From positions 1 to 41,867 of the forward strand of contig NW_003123557.1 in assembly GCF_000003605.2 (NCBI RefSeq): 41,867 bases of DNA, read 5' to 3'. This document shows, piece after piece, positions 11,151 to 23,987 of this stretch. The notes below the pieces were generated by a model. That model was given only the letters and a program-made list of their open reading frames with translations. It was not told the origin of the DNA and did not search any database. Position 1 is the first letter of the stretch. The number at the start of each line of letters is the position of its first letter. The translations under genes were made by a program, and so were the position numbers. This DNA is from Saccoglossus kowalevskii (lineage: Eukaryota > Hemichordata > Enteropneusta > Harrimaniidae).

Positions 11151-12165
11151 AGAATGATAGTCAAACAGTTTTGTCCCGTAATCCCAAGTATAGAAAGATA
11201 GTCAAACAGATTTGTCCCGTAATCCCAAATATAGAAAGATAGTCAAACAGACTTGTCCCGTAATTCCAAATATAGAAATATAGTCAAATTGACTTGTCCA
11301 GTAATCCCAAATACAGAAAGATAGTCAAACAGTTTTGTCCAGTAATCCCAAATATAGAAAGATAGTCAAACAGATTTGTCCCGTAATCCCAAATACAGAA
11401 AGATAGTCAAACAGACTTGTCCTTTAATCCCAAGTATAGAAAGATAGTCAAACAGTTTTGTCCCGTAATCCCAAGTATAGAAAGATAGTCAAACAGATTT
11501 GTTCCGTAATCCCAAGTATAGAGAGATAGTCAAACAGATTTGTCCCGTAATCCCAAATATAGAAAGATAGTCAAACAGACTTGTCCCGTAATCCCAAATA
11601 TAGAAATATAGTCAAATTGACTTGTCCAGTAATCCCAAATACAGAAAGATAGTCAAACAGTGTTGTCCCGTAATCCCAAGTATAGAAAGATAGTCAAACA
11701 GTTTTGTCCAGTAATCCCAAATATAGAAAGATAGTCAAACAGATTTGTCCCGTAATCCCAAATACAGAAAGATAGTCAAACAGACTTGTCCTGTAATCCC
11801 AAGTATAGAAAGATAGTCAAACAGTTTTGTCCCGTAATCCCAAGTATAGAAAGATAGTCAAACAGATTTGTTCCGTAATCCCAAGTATAGAGAGATAGTC
11901 AAACAGATTTGTCCCGTAATCCCAAATATAGAAAGATAGTCATACAGACTTGTCCCGTAATCCCAAATATAGAAATATAGTCAAATTGACTTGTCCAGTA
12001 ATCCCAAATACAGAAAGATAGTCAAACAGTGTTGTCCCGTAATCCCAAGTATAGAAAGATAGTCAAACAGTTTTGTCCAGTAATCCCAAATATAGAAAGA
12101 TAGTCAAACAGATTTGTCCAGTAATCCCAAGTATAGAATGATAGTCAAACAGTTTTGTCCCGTTA
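10500..12165 (+). repeat. B higher-order repeat of 738 bp (18 monomers) with 369-bp sub-period
   Basis: The TCCTTTAATCCC head at 10682 returns at 11420 (offset 738, exactly 18 x 41). The matching position 369 bases on (11789) carries TCCTGTAATCCC in the same context, so a 9-monomer sub-period is visible. CAAATTGACTTG tails fall near 10548, 10875, 11287, 11615 and 11984, spaced 8 to 10 monomers apart. This stretch contains almost no indels. Confidence 0.8.
11752..12162 (+). repeat. B segment recurring at 18014 and 24540
   Basis: This ten-monomer segment recurs at about 18014-18424 (offset 6262) and 24540-24950 (offset 12788). The head GTCCAG before AAGTATAGAATGATAG sits at 12116, 18378 and 24904. 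The variant GTCATACAGAC is shared only by the first and third copies (11939, 24727), which groups these two together. Confidence 0.83.
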
Positions 12166-13380
12166 TCCCAAGTATAGAAAGATAGTCAAACGGTTTTGTC
12201 CCGTAATCCCAAGTATAGAAGGATAGTCAAATTGACTTGTCCCGTAATCCCAAATATAGAAAGATAGTCAAACAAACTTTGTCCTGTAATCCCAAGTTTA
12301 GAAAGATAGTCAAACAGTTTTGTCCCGTAATCCCAAATATAGAAAGATAGTCAAACAGTTTTGTCCCGTAATCCCAAGTATAGAAGGATAGTCAAACAAA
12401 CTTTGTCCCGTAATCCCAAATACAGAAAGATAGTCAAACAGTTTTGTCCCGTAATCCCAAGTATAGAAAGATAGTCAAACGGTTTTGTCCCGTAATCCCA
12501 AATATAGAAAGATAGTCAAACAGACTTGTCCCGTAATCCCAAGTATAGAAAGATAGTCAAACAGTTTTGTCCCGTAATCCCAAGTATAGAAGGATAGTCA
12601 AACAAACTTTGTCACGTAATCCCAAGTATAGAAAGATAGTCAAACAGATTTGTCCTGTAATCCCAAGTTTAGAAAGATTGTCAAACAGTTTTGTCCCGTA
12701 ATCCCAAGTATAGAAAGATAGTCAAACAGTTTTGTCCCGTAATCCCAAATATAGAAAGATAGTCAAACAGTTTTGTCCCGTAATCCCAAGTATAGAAGGA
12801 TAGTCAAACAAACTTTGTCCCGTAATCCCAAATACAGAAAGATAGTCAAACAGTTTTGTCCCGTAATCCCAAGTATAGAAAGATAGTCAAAAGTTTTTGT
12901 CCCGTAATCCCAAATATAGAAAGATAGTCAAACAGACTTGTCCCGTAATCCCAAGTATAGAAAGATAGTCAAACAAACTTTGTCCCGTAATCCTAAGTAT
13001 AGAAAGATAGTCAAACAGATTTGTCCTGTAATCCCAAGTTTAGAAAGATTGTCAAACAGTTTTGTCCCGTAATCCCAAGTATAGAAAGATAGTCAAACAG
13101 TTTTGTCCCGTAATCCGAAATATAGAAAGATAGTCAAACAGTTTTGTCCCGTAATCCCAAGTATAGAAGGATAGTCAAACAAACTTTGTTCCGTAATCCC
13201 AAATACAGAAAGATAGTCAAACAGTGTTGTCCCGTAATCCCAAGTATAGAAAGATAGTCAAACGGTTTTGTCCCGTAATCCCAAATATAGAAAGATAGTC
13301 AAACAGATTTGTCCCGTAATCGCAAATACAGAAAGATAGTCAAACAGACTTGTGCCGTAATACCAAGTATAGAAAGATAG

Positions 13381-14946
13381 TCAAACAGATTTGACTCGTA
13401 ATCCTAAATACAGAGAGATAGTCAAACAGTTTTGTCCCGTAATCCCAAGTATAGAAAGATAGTCAAACAGTTTTGTCCCGTAATCTCAAGTATAGAAGGA
13501 TAGTCAAACAAACTTTGTCCCGTAATCCCAAGTATAGAAAGATAGTCAAACAGATTTGTCCTGTAATCCAAAGTTTAGAAAGATTGTCAAACAGTTTTGT
13601 CCCGTAATACCAAATATAGAAAGATAGTCAAACAGTTTTGTCCCGTAATCCCAAGTATAGAAGGATAGTCAAACAAACTTTGTCCCGTAATCCCAAATAC
13701 AGAAAGATAGTCAAACAGTTTTGTCCCGTAATCCCAAGTATAGAAAGATAGTCAAAAGTTTTTGTCCCGTAATCCCAAATATAGAAAGATAGTCAAACAG
13801 ACTTGTCCCGTAATCCCAAGTATAGAAAGATAGTCAAACAAACTTTGTCCCGTAATCCCAAGTATAGAAAGATAGTCAAACAGATTTGTCCTGTAATCCC
13901 AAGTTTAGAAAGATTGTCAAACAGTTTTGTCCCGTAATCCCAAGTATAGAAAGATAGTCAAACAGTTTTGTCCCGTAATCCCAAATATAGAAAGATAGTC
14001 AAACAGTTTTGTCCCATAATCCCAAGTATAGAAGGATAGTCAAACAAACTTTGTTCCGTAATCCCAAATACAGAAAGATAGTCAAACAGTGTTGTCCCGT
14101 AATCCCAAGTTTAGAAAGATAGTCAAACGGTTTTGTCCCGTAATCCCAAATATAGAAAGATAGTCAAACAGATTTGACTCGTAATCCTAAATACAGAGAG
14201 ATAGTCAAACAGTTTTGTCCCGTAATCCCAAGTATAGAAAGATAGTCAAACAGTTTTGTCCCGTAATCTCAAGTATAGAAGGATAGTCAAACAAACTTTG
14301 TCCCGTAATCCCAAGTATAGAAAGATAGTCAAACAGATTTGTCCTGTAATCCAAAGTTTAGAAAGATTGTCAAACAGTTTTGTCCCGTAATACCAAATAT
14401 AGAAAGATAGTCAAACAGTTTTGTCCCGTAATCCCAAGTATAGAAGGATAGTCAAACAAACTTTGTCCCGTAATCCCAAATACAGAAAGATAGTCAAACA
14501 GTTTTGTCCCGTAATCCCAAGTATAGAAAGATAGTCAAAAGTTTTTGTCCCGTAATCCCAAATATAGAAAGATAGTCAAACAGACTTGTCCCGTAATCCC
14601 AAGTATAGAAAGATAGTCAAACAAACTTTGTCCCGTAATCCCAAGTATAGAAAGATAGTCAAACAGATTTGTCCTGTAATCCCAAGTTTAGAAAGATTGT
14701 CAAACAGTTTTGTCCCGTAATCCCAAGTATAGAAAGATAGTCAAACAGTTTTGTCCCGTAATCCCAAATATAGAAAGATAGTCAAACAGTTTTGTCCCGT
14801 AATCCCAAGTATAGAAGGATAGTCAAACAAACTTTGTTCCGTAATCCCAAATACTTAAAGATAGTCAAACAGTTTTGTCCCGTAATCCCAAGTATAGAAA
14901 GATAGTCAAACGGTTTTGTCCCGCAATCCCAAATATAGAAAGATAG
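13381..14946 (+). repeat. Higher-order unit of 783 bp (19 monomers) in tandem
   Basis: Two direct copies align at offset 783. Shared markers are the ACTCGTAATCCTAAATACAG head (13394, 14177), GTAATCTCAAG (13480, 14263), TCCAAAGTTTAG, AATACCAAATATAG (13605, 14388) and CAAAAGTTTTTG (13752, 14535). At its end the first copy lacks two monomers (the TCCCG/AAATACAG and TGCCG/AATACC units) that other copies of this block keep, so an internal deletion has joined it to the next unit. Confidence 0.87.
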
Positions 14947-15190
14947 TCAAACAGATTTGTCCCGTAATCCCAAATACAGAAAGATAGTCAAACAGACTTG
15001 TGCCGTAATACCAAGTATAGAAAGATAGTCAAACAGATTTGACTCGTAATCCTAAATACAGAGAGATAGTCAAACAGTTTTGTCCCGTAATCCCAAGTAT
15101 AGAAAGATAGTCAAACAGTTTTGTCCCGTAATCCCAAATATAGAAAGATTGTCAAACAGTTTTGTCCCGTAATCCCAAGTATAGAATGAT
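14575..15190 (+). repeat. A segment with a copy at 41042-41657
   Basis: The offset is a constant 26467, the second longest seen. Diagnostic shared changes are AAATACTTAAAG (14850, 41317), the TCCCGCAATCCC head (14919, 41386), and the TGCCGTAATACC and ACTCGTAATCCT units in the same order. Because AAATACTTAAAG occurs only at these two places, a common origin is well supported. Confidence 0.87.
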
Positions 15191-18010
15191 AGTCAAACAG
15201 TTTTGTCCCGTAATCCCAAATATAGAAAGATAGTCAAACAGTTTTTGTCCCGTAATCCCAAATATAGAAAGATAGTCAAACAGACTTGTCCCGTAATCCC
15301 AAGTATAGAAAGATAGTCAAACAGATTTTGACTCGTAATCCTAAATACAGAAAGATAGTCAAACAGTTTTGTCCCGTAATCCCAAGTATAGAAGGATAGT
15401 CAAACAAACTTTGTCCCGTAATCCCAAGTATAGAAAGATAGTCGAACAGACTTGTCCCGTAATCCCAAGTATAGAAAGATAGTCAAACAAACTTTGTCCC
15501 GTAATCCCAAGTATAGAAAGATAGTCAAACAGATTTGTCCTGTAATCCCAAGTATAGAAAGATAGTCAAACAGTTTTGTCCCGTAATCCCAAGTATAGAA
15601 AGATAGTCAAACAGACTTGTCCCGTAATCCCAAGTATAGAAAGATAGCCAAACAAACTTTGTCCCGTAATCCCAAGTATAGAAAGATAGTCAAACAGATT
15701 TGTCCTGTAATCCCAAATTTAGAAAAATAGTCAAACAGTTTTGTCCCGTAATCCCAAGTAAAGAAAGATAGTCAAACAAACTTTGTCCCGTAATCCCAAG
15801 TATAGAAAGATAGTCAAACAGATTTGTCCTGTAATCCCAAGTTTAGAAAGATTGTGAAACAGTTTTGTCCCGTAATCCCAAGTATAGAAGGATAGTCAAA
15901 CAAACTTTGTCCCGTAATCCCAAATACAGAAAGATAGTCAAACAGTTTTGTCCCGTAATCCCAAGTATAGATAGATAGTCAAACAGATTTTTCCTGTAAT
16001 CCCAAGTTTAGAAAGATAGTCAAACAGTTTTGTCCTGTAATCCCAAGTATAGAAAGATAGTCAAACAGACTTGTCCCGTAATCCCAATTATAGAAAGATA
16101 GTCAAAGAAATTTATCCCGTAATCCCAAGTATAGAAAGATAGTCAAACAGATTTGTCCTGTAATCCCAAGTTTAGAAAGATAGTCAAACAGTTTTGTCCC
16201 GTAATCCCAAGTATAGAAAGATAGTCAAACAGACTTGTGCCGTAATCCCAAGTATAGAAAGATAGTCAAACAAACTTGTGCCGTAATGCCAAGTATAGAA
16301 AGATAGTCAAACAGTTTTGTTCCGTAATCCCAAGTATAGAAAGATAGTCAAACAGTTTTGTCCCGTAATCCCAAATACAGAAAGATAGTCAAACAGACTT
16401 GTCCCGTAATGCCAAGTATACAAAGATAGTCAAACAGATTTGTCCTGTAATCCCAAGTATAGAAAGATAGTCAAACAGTTTTGTCCCGTAATCCCAAGTA
16501 TAGAAAAGATAGTCAAACAGATTTTTCCTGTAATCCCAAGTTTAGAAAGATAGTCAAACAGTTTTGTCCTGTAATCCCAAGTATAGAAAGATAGTCAAAC
16601 AGACTTGTTCCGTAATCCCAAGTATAGAAAGATAGTCAAAACAAACTTTGTCCCGTAATCCCAAGTATAGAAAGATAGTCAAACAGATTTGTCCTATAAT
16701 CCCAAGTTTAGAAAGATTGTCAAACAGTTTTGTCCCGTTATCCCAAGTATAGAAAGATAGTCAAACGGTTTTGTCCCGTAATCCCAAGTATAGAAGGATA
16801 GTCAAATTGACTTGTCCCGTAATCCCAAATATAGAAAGATAGTCAAACAGATTTGTCCCGTAATCCCAAGTATAGAAAGATAGTCAAACAAACTTTGTCC
16901 TGTAATCCCAAGTTTAGAAAGATTGTCAAACAGTTTTGTCCCGTAATCCCAAGTATAGAAAGATAGTCAAACAGTTTTGTCCCGTAATCCCAAATATAGA
17001 AAGATAGTCAAACAGTTTTGTCCCGTAATCCCAAGTATAGAAGGATAGTCAAACAAACTTTGTCCCGTAATCCCAAATACAGAAAGATAGTCAAACAGTT
17101 TTGTCCCGTAATCCCAAGTATAGAAAGATAGTCAAAAGTTTTTGTCCCGTAATCCCAAATATAGAAAGATAGTCAAACAGACTTGTCCCGTAATCCCAAG
17201 TATAGAAAGATAGTCAAACAAACTTTGTCCCGTAATCCTAAGTATAGAAAGATAGTCAAACAGATTTGTCCTGTAATCCCAAGTTTAGAAAGATTGTCAA
17301 ACAGTTTTGTCCCGTAATCCCAAGTATAGAAAGATAGTCAAACAGTTTTGTCCCGTAATCCGAAATATAGAAAGATAGTCAAACAGTTTTGTCCCGTAAT
17401 CCCAAGTATAGAAGGATAGTCAAACAAACTTTGTTCCGTAATCCCAAATACAGAAAGATAGTCAAACAGTGTTGTCCCGTAATCCCAAGTATAGAAAGAT
17501 AGTCAAACGGTTTTGTCCCGTAATCCCAAATATAGAAAGATAGTCAAACAGATTTGTCCCGTAATCGCAAATACAGAAAGATAGTCAAACAGACTTGTGC
17601 CGTAATACCAAGTATAGAAAGATAGTCAAACAGATTTGACTCGTAATCCTAAATACAGAGAGATAGTCAAACAGTTTTGTCCCGTAATCCCAAGTATAGA
17701 AAGATAGTCAAACAGTTTTGTCCCGTAATCCCAAGTATAGAAGGATAGTCAAACAAACTTTGTCCCGTAATCCCAAGTATAGAAAGATAGTCAAACAGAT
17801 TTGTCCTGTAATCCCAAGTTTAGAAAGATTGTCAAACAGTTTTGTCCCGTAATACCAAATATAGAAAGATAGTCAAACAGTTTTGTCCCGTAATCCCAAG
17901 TATAGAAGGATAGTCAAACAAACTTTGTCCCGTAATCCCAAATACAGAAAGATAGTCAAACGGTTTTGTCCCGTAATCCCAAATATAGAAAGATAGTCAA
18001 ACAGATTTGT

Positions 18011-20200
18011 CCCGTAATCCCAAATACAGAAAGATAGTCAAACAGACTTGTCCTGTAATCCCAAGTATAGAAAGATAGTCAAACAGTTTTGTCCCGTAAT
18101 CCCAAGTATAGAAAGATAGTCAAACAGATTTGTTCCGTAATCCCAAGTACAGAGAGATAGTCAAACAGATTTGTCCCGTAATCCCAAATATAGAAAGATA
18201 GTCAAACAGACTTGTCCCGTAATCCCAAATATAGAAATATAGTCAAATTGACTTGTCCAGTAATCCCAAATACAGAAAGATAGTCAAACAGTGTTGTCCC
18301 GTAATCCCAAGTATAGAAAGATAGTCAAACAGTTTTGTCCAGTAATCCCAAATATAGAAAGATAGTCAAACAGATTTGTCCAGTAATCCCAAGTATAGAA
18401 TGATAGTCAAACAGTTTTGTCCCGTAATCCCAAGTATAGAAAGATAGTCAAACAGATTTGTCCCGTAATCCCAAATATAGAAAGATAGTCAAACAGATTT
18501 GTCCCGTAATCCCAAGTATAGAGAGATAGTCAAACAGATTTGTCCCGTAATCCCAAATATAGAAAGATAGTCAAACAGACTTGTCCCGTAATTCCAAATA
18601 TAGAAATACAGTCAAATTGACTCGTCCAGTAATCCCAAATACAGAAAGATAGTCAAACAGTTTTGTCCAGTAATCCCAAATATAGAAAGATAGTCAAACA
18701 GATTTGTCCCGTAATCCCAAATACAGAAAGATAGTCAAACAGACTTGTCCTTTAATCCCAAGTATAGAAAGATAGTCAAACAGTTTTGTCCCGTAATCCC
18801 AAGTATAGAAAGATAGTCAAACAGATTTGTTCCGTAATCCCAAGTATAGAGAGATAGTCAAACAGATTTGTCCCGTAATCCCAAATATAGAAAGATAGTC
18901 AAACAGACTTGTCCCGTAATCCCAAATATAGAAATATAGTCAAATTGACTTGTCCAGTAAACCCAAATACAGAAAGATAGTCAAACAGTGTTGTCCCGTA
19001 ATCCCAAGTATAGAAAGATAGTCAAACAGTTTTGTCCAGAAATCACAAATATAGAAAGATAGTCAAACAGATTTGTCCCGTAATCCCAAGTATAGAATGA
19101 TAGTCAAACAGTTTTGTCCCGTAATCCCAAGTATAGAAAGATAGTCAAACAGATTTGTCCCGTAATCCCAAATATAGAAAGATAGTCAAACAGATTTGTC
19201 CCGTAATCCCAAGTATAGAGAGATAGTCAAACAGATTTGTCCCGTAATCCCAAATATAGAAAGATAGTCAAACAGACTTGTCCCGTAATTCCAAATATAG
19301 AAATATAGTCAAATTGACTTGTCCAGTAATCCCAAATACAGAAAGATAGTCAAACAGTTTTGTCCAGTAATCCCAAATATAGAAAGATAGTCAAACAGAT
19401 TTCTCCTGTAATCCCAAATATAGAAAGATAGTCAAACAGACTTGTCCCGTAATTCCAAATATAGAAATATAGTCAAATTGACTTGTCCAGTAATCCCAAA
19501 TACAGAAAGATAGTCAAACAGTTTTGTCCAGTAATCCCAAATATAGAAAGATAGTCAAACAGATTTGTCCCGTAATCCCAAATACAGAAAGATAGTCAAA
19601 CAGACTTGTCCTTTAATCCCAAGTATAGAAAGATAGTCAAACAGTTTTGTCCCGTAATCCCAAGTATAGAAAGATAGCCAAACAGATTTGTTCCGTAATC
19701 CCAAATATAGAGAGATAGTCAAACAGATTTGTCCCGTAATCCCAAATATAGAAAGATAGTCAAACAGACTTGTCCCGTAATTCCAAATATAGAAATATAG
19801 TCAAATTGACTTGTCCAGTAATCCCAAATACAGAAAGATAGTCAAACAGTTTTGTCCAGTAATCCCAAATATAGAAAGATAGTCAAACAGATTTGTCCCG
19901 TAATCCCAAATATAGAAAGATAGTCAAACAGACTTGTCCCGTAATCCCAAATATAGAAATATAGTCAAATTGACTTGTCCAGTAATCCCAAATATAGAAA
20001 GATAGTCAAACAGATTTGTCCCGTAATCCCAAGTATAGAAAGATAGTCAAACAAACTTTGTCCCGTAATCCCAAATATAGAAAGATAGTCAAACAGACCT
20101 GTCCCGTAATCCCAAATATAGAAAGATAGTCAAACAAACTTTGTCCCGTAATCCCAAATATAGAAAAAGATAGTCAAATTGACTTGTCCAGTAATCCCAA
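18011..20200 (+). repeat. Family B block 4
   Basis: This is a B-type array with TCCAG heads, GAGAGATAG, GAATGATAG and GAAATATAG centres and CAAATTGACTTG tails. An internal offset of 861 (21 x 41) is shown by TCCTTTAATCCC at 18748 and 19609. The end is a 5-monomer duplication at offset 209 (GTCCAG at 19977 and 20186). The block is very regular until its right edge. Confidence 0.83.
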
Positions 20201-20400
20201 ATATAGAAAGATAGTCAAACAGATTTGTCCCGTAATCCCAAGTATAGAAAGATAGTCAAACAAACTTTGTCCCGTAATCCCAAATAGAGAAAGATAGTCA
20301 AACAGACTTGTCCTGTAATCCCAAGTTTAGAAAGATGTCAAACAGTTTTGTCCGTAATCCCAAGTATAGAAAGATAGTCAAACAGTTTGTCCGTAATCCC
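20153..20400 (+). other. Indel cluster at the B-to-A junction
   Basis: Length changes include GAAAAAGATAG (+2), GATGTC for GATTGTC, TCCG for TCCCG twice, and CAGTTTG for CAGTTTTG. The cluster separates the B array on the left from A-type sequence on the right. It resembles the clusters at 7262-7325 and 38698-38810, which also sit on family junctions. Confidence 0.65.
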
Positions 20401-22325
20401 AAATATAGAAAGATAGTCAAACAGACTTGTCCCGTAATCCCAAGTATAGAAAGATAGTCAAACAAACTTTGTCCCGTAATCCCAAGTATAAAAAGATAGT
20501 CAAACAGATTTGTCCTGTAATCCCAAGTTTAGAAAGATTGTCAAACAGTTTTGCCCCGTAATCCCAAGTATAGAAAGATAGTCAAACAGTTTTGTCCCGT
20601 AATCCCAAATATAGAAAGATAGTCAAACAGTTTTGTCCCGTAATCCCAAGTATAGAAGGATAGTCAAACAAACTTTGTCCCGTAATCCCAAATACAGAAA
20701 GATAGTCAAACAGACTTGTCCCGTAATCCCAAGTATAGAAAGATAGTCAAACAAACTTTGTCCCGTAATCCCAAGTATAGAAAGATAGTCAAACAGATTT
20801 GTCCTGTAATCCCAAGTTTAGAAAGATTGTCAAACAGTTTTGTCCCGTAATTCCAAGTATAGAAAGATAGTCAAACAGTTTTGTCCCGTAATCCCAAATA
20901 TAGAAAGATAGTCAAACAGTTTTGTCCCGTAATCCCAAGTATAGAAGGATAGTCAAACAAACTTTGTCCCGTAATCCCAAATACAGAAAGATAGTCAAAC
21001 AGTTTTGTCCCGTAATCCCAAATGTAGAAAGATAGTCAAACGGTTTGGTCCCGTAATCCCAAATATAGAAAGATAGTCAAACAGATTTGTCCCGTAATCC
21101 CAAATACAGAAAGATAGTCAAACAGACTTGTCCTGTAATCCCAAGTATAGTAAGATAGTCAAACAGTTTTGTCCCGTAAACCCAAGTATAGAAAGATAGT
21201 CAAACAGATTTGTCCCGTAATCCCAAGTATAGAGAGATAGTCAAACAGATTTGTCCCGTAATCCCAAATATAGAAAGATAGTCAAACAGACTTGTCCCGT
21301 AATCCCAAATATAGAAATATAGTCAAATGACTTGTCCAGTAATCCCAAGTATAGAAAGATAGTCAAACAGAGTTGTCTCGTAATCCCAAATATAGAAAGA
21401 TAGTCAAACAGACTTGTCCCGTAATCCCAAGTATAGAAAGATAGTCAAACAAACTTTGTCCCGTAATCCCAAGTATAAAAAGATAGTCAAACAGATTTGT
21501 CCTGTAATCCCAAGTTTAGAAAGATTGTCAAACAGTTTTGCCCCGTAATCCCAAGTATAGAAAGATAGTCAAACAGTTTTGTCCCGTAATCCCAAATATA
21601 GAAAGATAGTCAAACAGTTTTGTCCCGTAATCCCAAGTATAGAAGGATAGTCAAACAAACTTTGTCCCGTAATCCCAAATACAGAAAGATAGTCAAACAG
21701 ACTTGTCCCGTAATCCCAAGTATAGAAAGATAGTCAAACAAACTTTGTCCCGTAATCCCAAGTATAGAAAGATAGTCAAACAGATTTGTCCTGTAATCCC
21801 AAGTTTAGAAAGATTGTCAAACAGTTTTGTCCCGTAATTCCAAGTATAGAAAGATAGTCAAACAGTTTTGTCCCGTAATCCCAAATATAGAAAGATAGTC
21901 AAACAGTTTTGTCCCGTAATCCCAAGTATAGAAGGATAGTCAAACAAACTTTGTCCCGTAATCCCAAATACAGAAAGATAGTCAAACAGTTTTGTCCCGT
22001 AATCCCAAATGTAGAAAGATAGTCAAACGGTTTGGTCCCGTAATCCCAAATATAGAAAGATAGTCAAACAGATTTGTCCCATAATCCCAAATACAGAAAG
22101 ATAGTCAAACAGACTTGTCCTGTAATCCCAAGTATAGTAAGATAGTCAAACAGTTTTGTCCCGTAAACCCAAGTATAGAAAGATAGTCAAACAGATTTGT
22201 CCCGTAATCCCAAGTATAGAGAGATAGTCAAACAGATTTGTCCCGTAATCCCAAATATAGAAAGATAGTCAAACAGACTTGTCCCGTAATCCCAAATATA
22301 GAAATATAGTCAAATTGACTTGTCC
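20400..22325 (+). repeat. Higher-order unit of 987 bp (24 monomers) in tandem, A-to-B module
   Basis: Copies at 20400-21330 and 21387-22317 align at offset 987. Shared markers are TTTTGCCCCG (20549, 21536), AAATGTAG, the tail-head join CGGTTTGGTCCCG (21041, 22028), GTATAGTAAG, and CCCGTAAACCC (21173, 22160). The unit starts as A and ends as B (GAGAGATAG, GAAATATAG). The first copy has a 1-bp loss in CAAATGACTTG near 21328 and then restarts as A. Confidence 0.88.
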
Positions 22326-23025
22326 AGTAATCCCAAATACACAAAGATAGTCAGTCAGTGTTGTCCCGTAATCCCAAGTATAGAAAGATAGTCAAACAGT
22401 TTTGTCCAGTAATCCCAAATATAGAAAAATAGTCAAACAGATTTGTCCCGTAATCCCAAGTATAGAATGATAGTCAAACAGTTTTGTCCCGTAATCCCAA
22501 GTATAGATAGTCAAACAGATTTGTCCCGTAATCCCAAATATAGAAAGATAGTCAAACAGACTTGTCCCGTAATCCCAAGTATAGAAAGACAGTCAAACAG
22601 ACTTGTCTCGTAATCCCAAGTATAGAAAGATAGTCAAACAGACTTGTCCTGTAATCCCAAATATAGAAAGATAGTCAAACAGACTTGTCCCGTAATCCCA
22701 AATATAGAAAGACAGTCAAACAGACTTGTCTCGTAATCCCAAGTATAGAAAGACAGTCAAACAGACTTGTCTCGTAATCCCAAATATAGAAAGACAGTCA
22801 AACAGACTTGTCCCGTAATCCCAATTATAGAAAGATAGTCATGCAGACTTGTCCCGTAATCCCAAGTATAGAAAGACAGTCAAACAGACTTGTCTCGTAA
22901 TCCCAAATATAGAAAGACAGTCAAACAGACTTGTCCCGTAATCCCAAATATAGAAAGACAGTCAAACAGACTTGTCTCGTAATCCCAAATATAGAAAGAC
23001 AGTCAAACAGACTTGTCCCGTAATC
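21890..23025 (+). repeat. A-B-C module, copy paired with 32659-33917
   Basis: This runs from A through a B segment into uniform family C. It aligns to 32659-33917 at offset 10769, stepping to 10892 because the right copy has three extra C monomers (123 bp). Shared private features are CGGTTTGG, GTAAACCC, TCAGTCAGTGTTG, the 4-bp-shorter centre GTATAGATAG (22500, 33272) and GTCATGCAGAC (22839, 33731). Confidence 0.88.
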
Positions 23026-23987
23026 CCAAATATAGAAAGACAGTCAAACAGACTTGTCCCGTAATCCCAAGTATAGAAAGACAGTCAAACAGACTTGTCT
23101 CGTAATCCCAAATATAGAAAGACAGTCAAACAGACTTGTCCCGTAATCCCAAATATAGAAAGATAGTCAAACAGACTTGTCCCGTAATCCCAAATATAGA
23201 AAGACAGTCAAACAGACTTGTCCCGTTATCCCAAATATAGAAAGATAGTCAAACAGACTTGTCCCGTAATCCCAAATATAGAAAGATAGTCAAACAGACT
23301 TGTCCCGTAATCCCAAGTATAGAAAGATAGTCAAACAGACTTGTCTCGTAATCCCAAATATAGAAAGACAGTCAAACAGACTTGTCCCGTAATCCCAAAT
23401 ATAGAAAGATAGTCAAACAGACTTGTCCCGTAATCCTAAGTATAGAAAGACAGTCAAACAGACTTGTCTCGTAATCCCAAATATAGAAAGACAGTCAAAC
23501 AGACTTGTCCCGTAATCCCAAGTATAGAAAGACAGTCAAACAGACTTGTCTCGTAATCCCAAATATAGAAAGACAGTCAAACAGACTTGTCCCGTAATCC
23601 CAAATATAGAAAGATAGTCAAACAGACTTGTCCCGTAATCCCAAATATAGAAAGATAGTCAAACAGACTTGTCCCGTAATCCCAAATATAGAAAGATAGT
23701 CAAACAGACTTGTCCCGTAATCCCATGTATAGAAAGACAGTCAAACAGACTTGTCCCGTAATCCCAAGTATAGAAAGATAGTCAAACAGACTTGTCTCGT
23801 AATCCCAAATATAGAAAGACAGTCAAACAGACTTGTCCCGTAATCCCAAATATAGAAAGATAGTCAAACAGACTTGTCCCGTAATCCCAAGTATAGAAAG
23901 ATAGTCAAACAGACTTGTACCGTAATCCCAAATATAGAAAGATAGTCAAACAGACTTGTCCCGTAATCCCATGTATAGAAAGACAGT
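22561..23987 (+). repeat. Family C block, highly uniform 41-bp array
   Basis: About 35 monomers have GAAAGACAG or GAAAGATAG centres, almost all with CAGACTTG tails, and TCTCG heads interspersed among TCCCG heads. No 42-bp unit is present. This is the most homogeneous stretch of the window, which suggests recent local amplification. The right end is a chimeric monomer: a GAAAGACAG centre joined to a CAAATTGACTTG tail at about 23980-23998, after which A-type sequence resumes. Confidence 0.88.

Larger units (their letters stand above)
12166..18010 (+). repeat. Family A block 2
   Basis: This is an A-type array built largely from blocks also seen in the first 7 kb. 12660-13705 and 16905-17950 are copies of each other (offset 4245) and of 450-1400. 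15340-16700 copies 5230-6680. The markers GTAATCCGAAATATAG (13112, 17357) and TCGCAAATACAG (13320, 17565) are shared by the 13-kb and 17-kb copies but absent from the left-edge copy, so those two are the closest pair. Confidence 0.85.
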
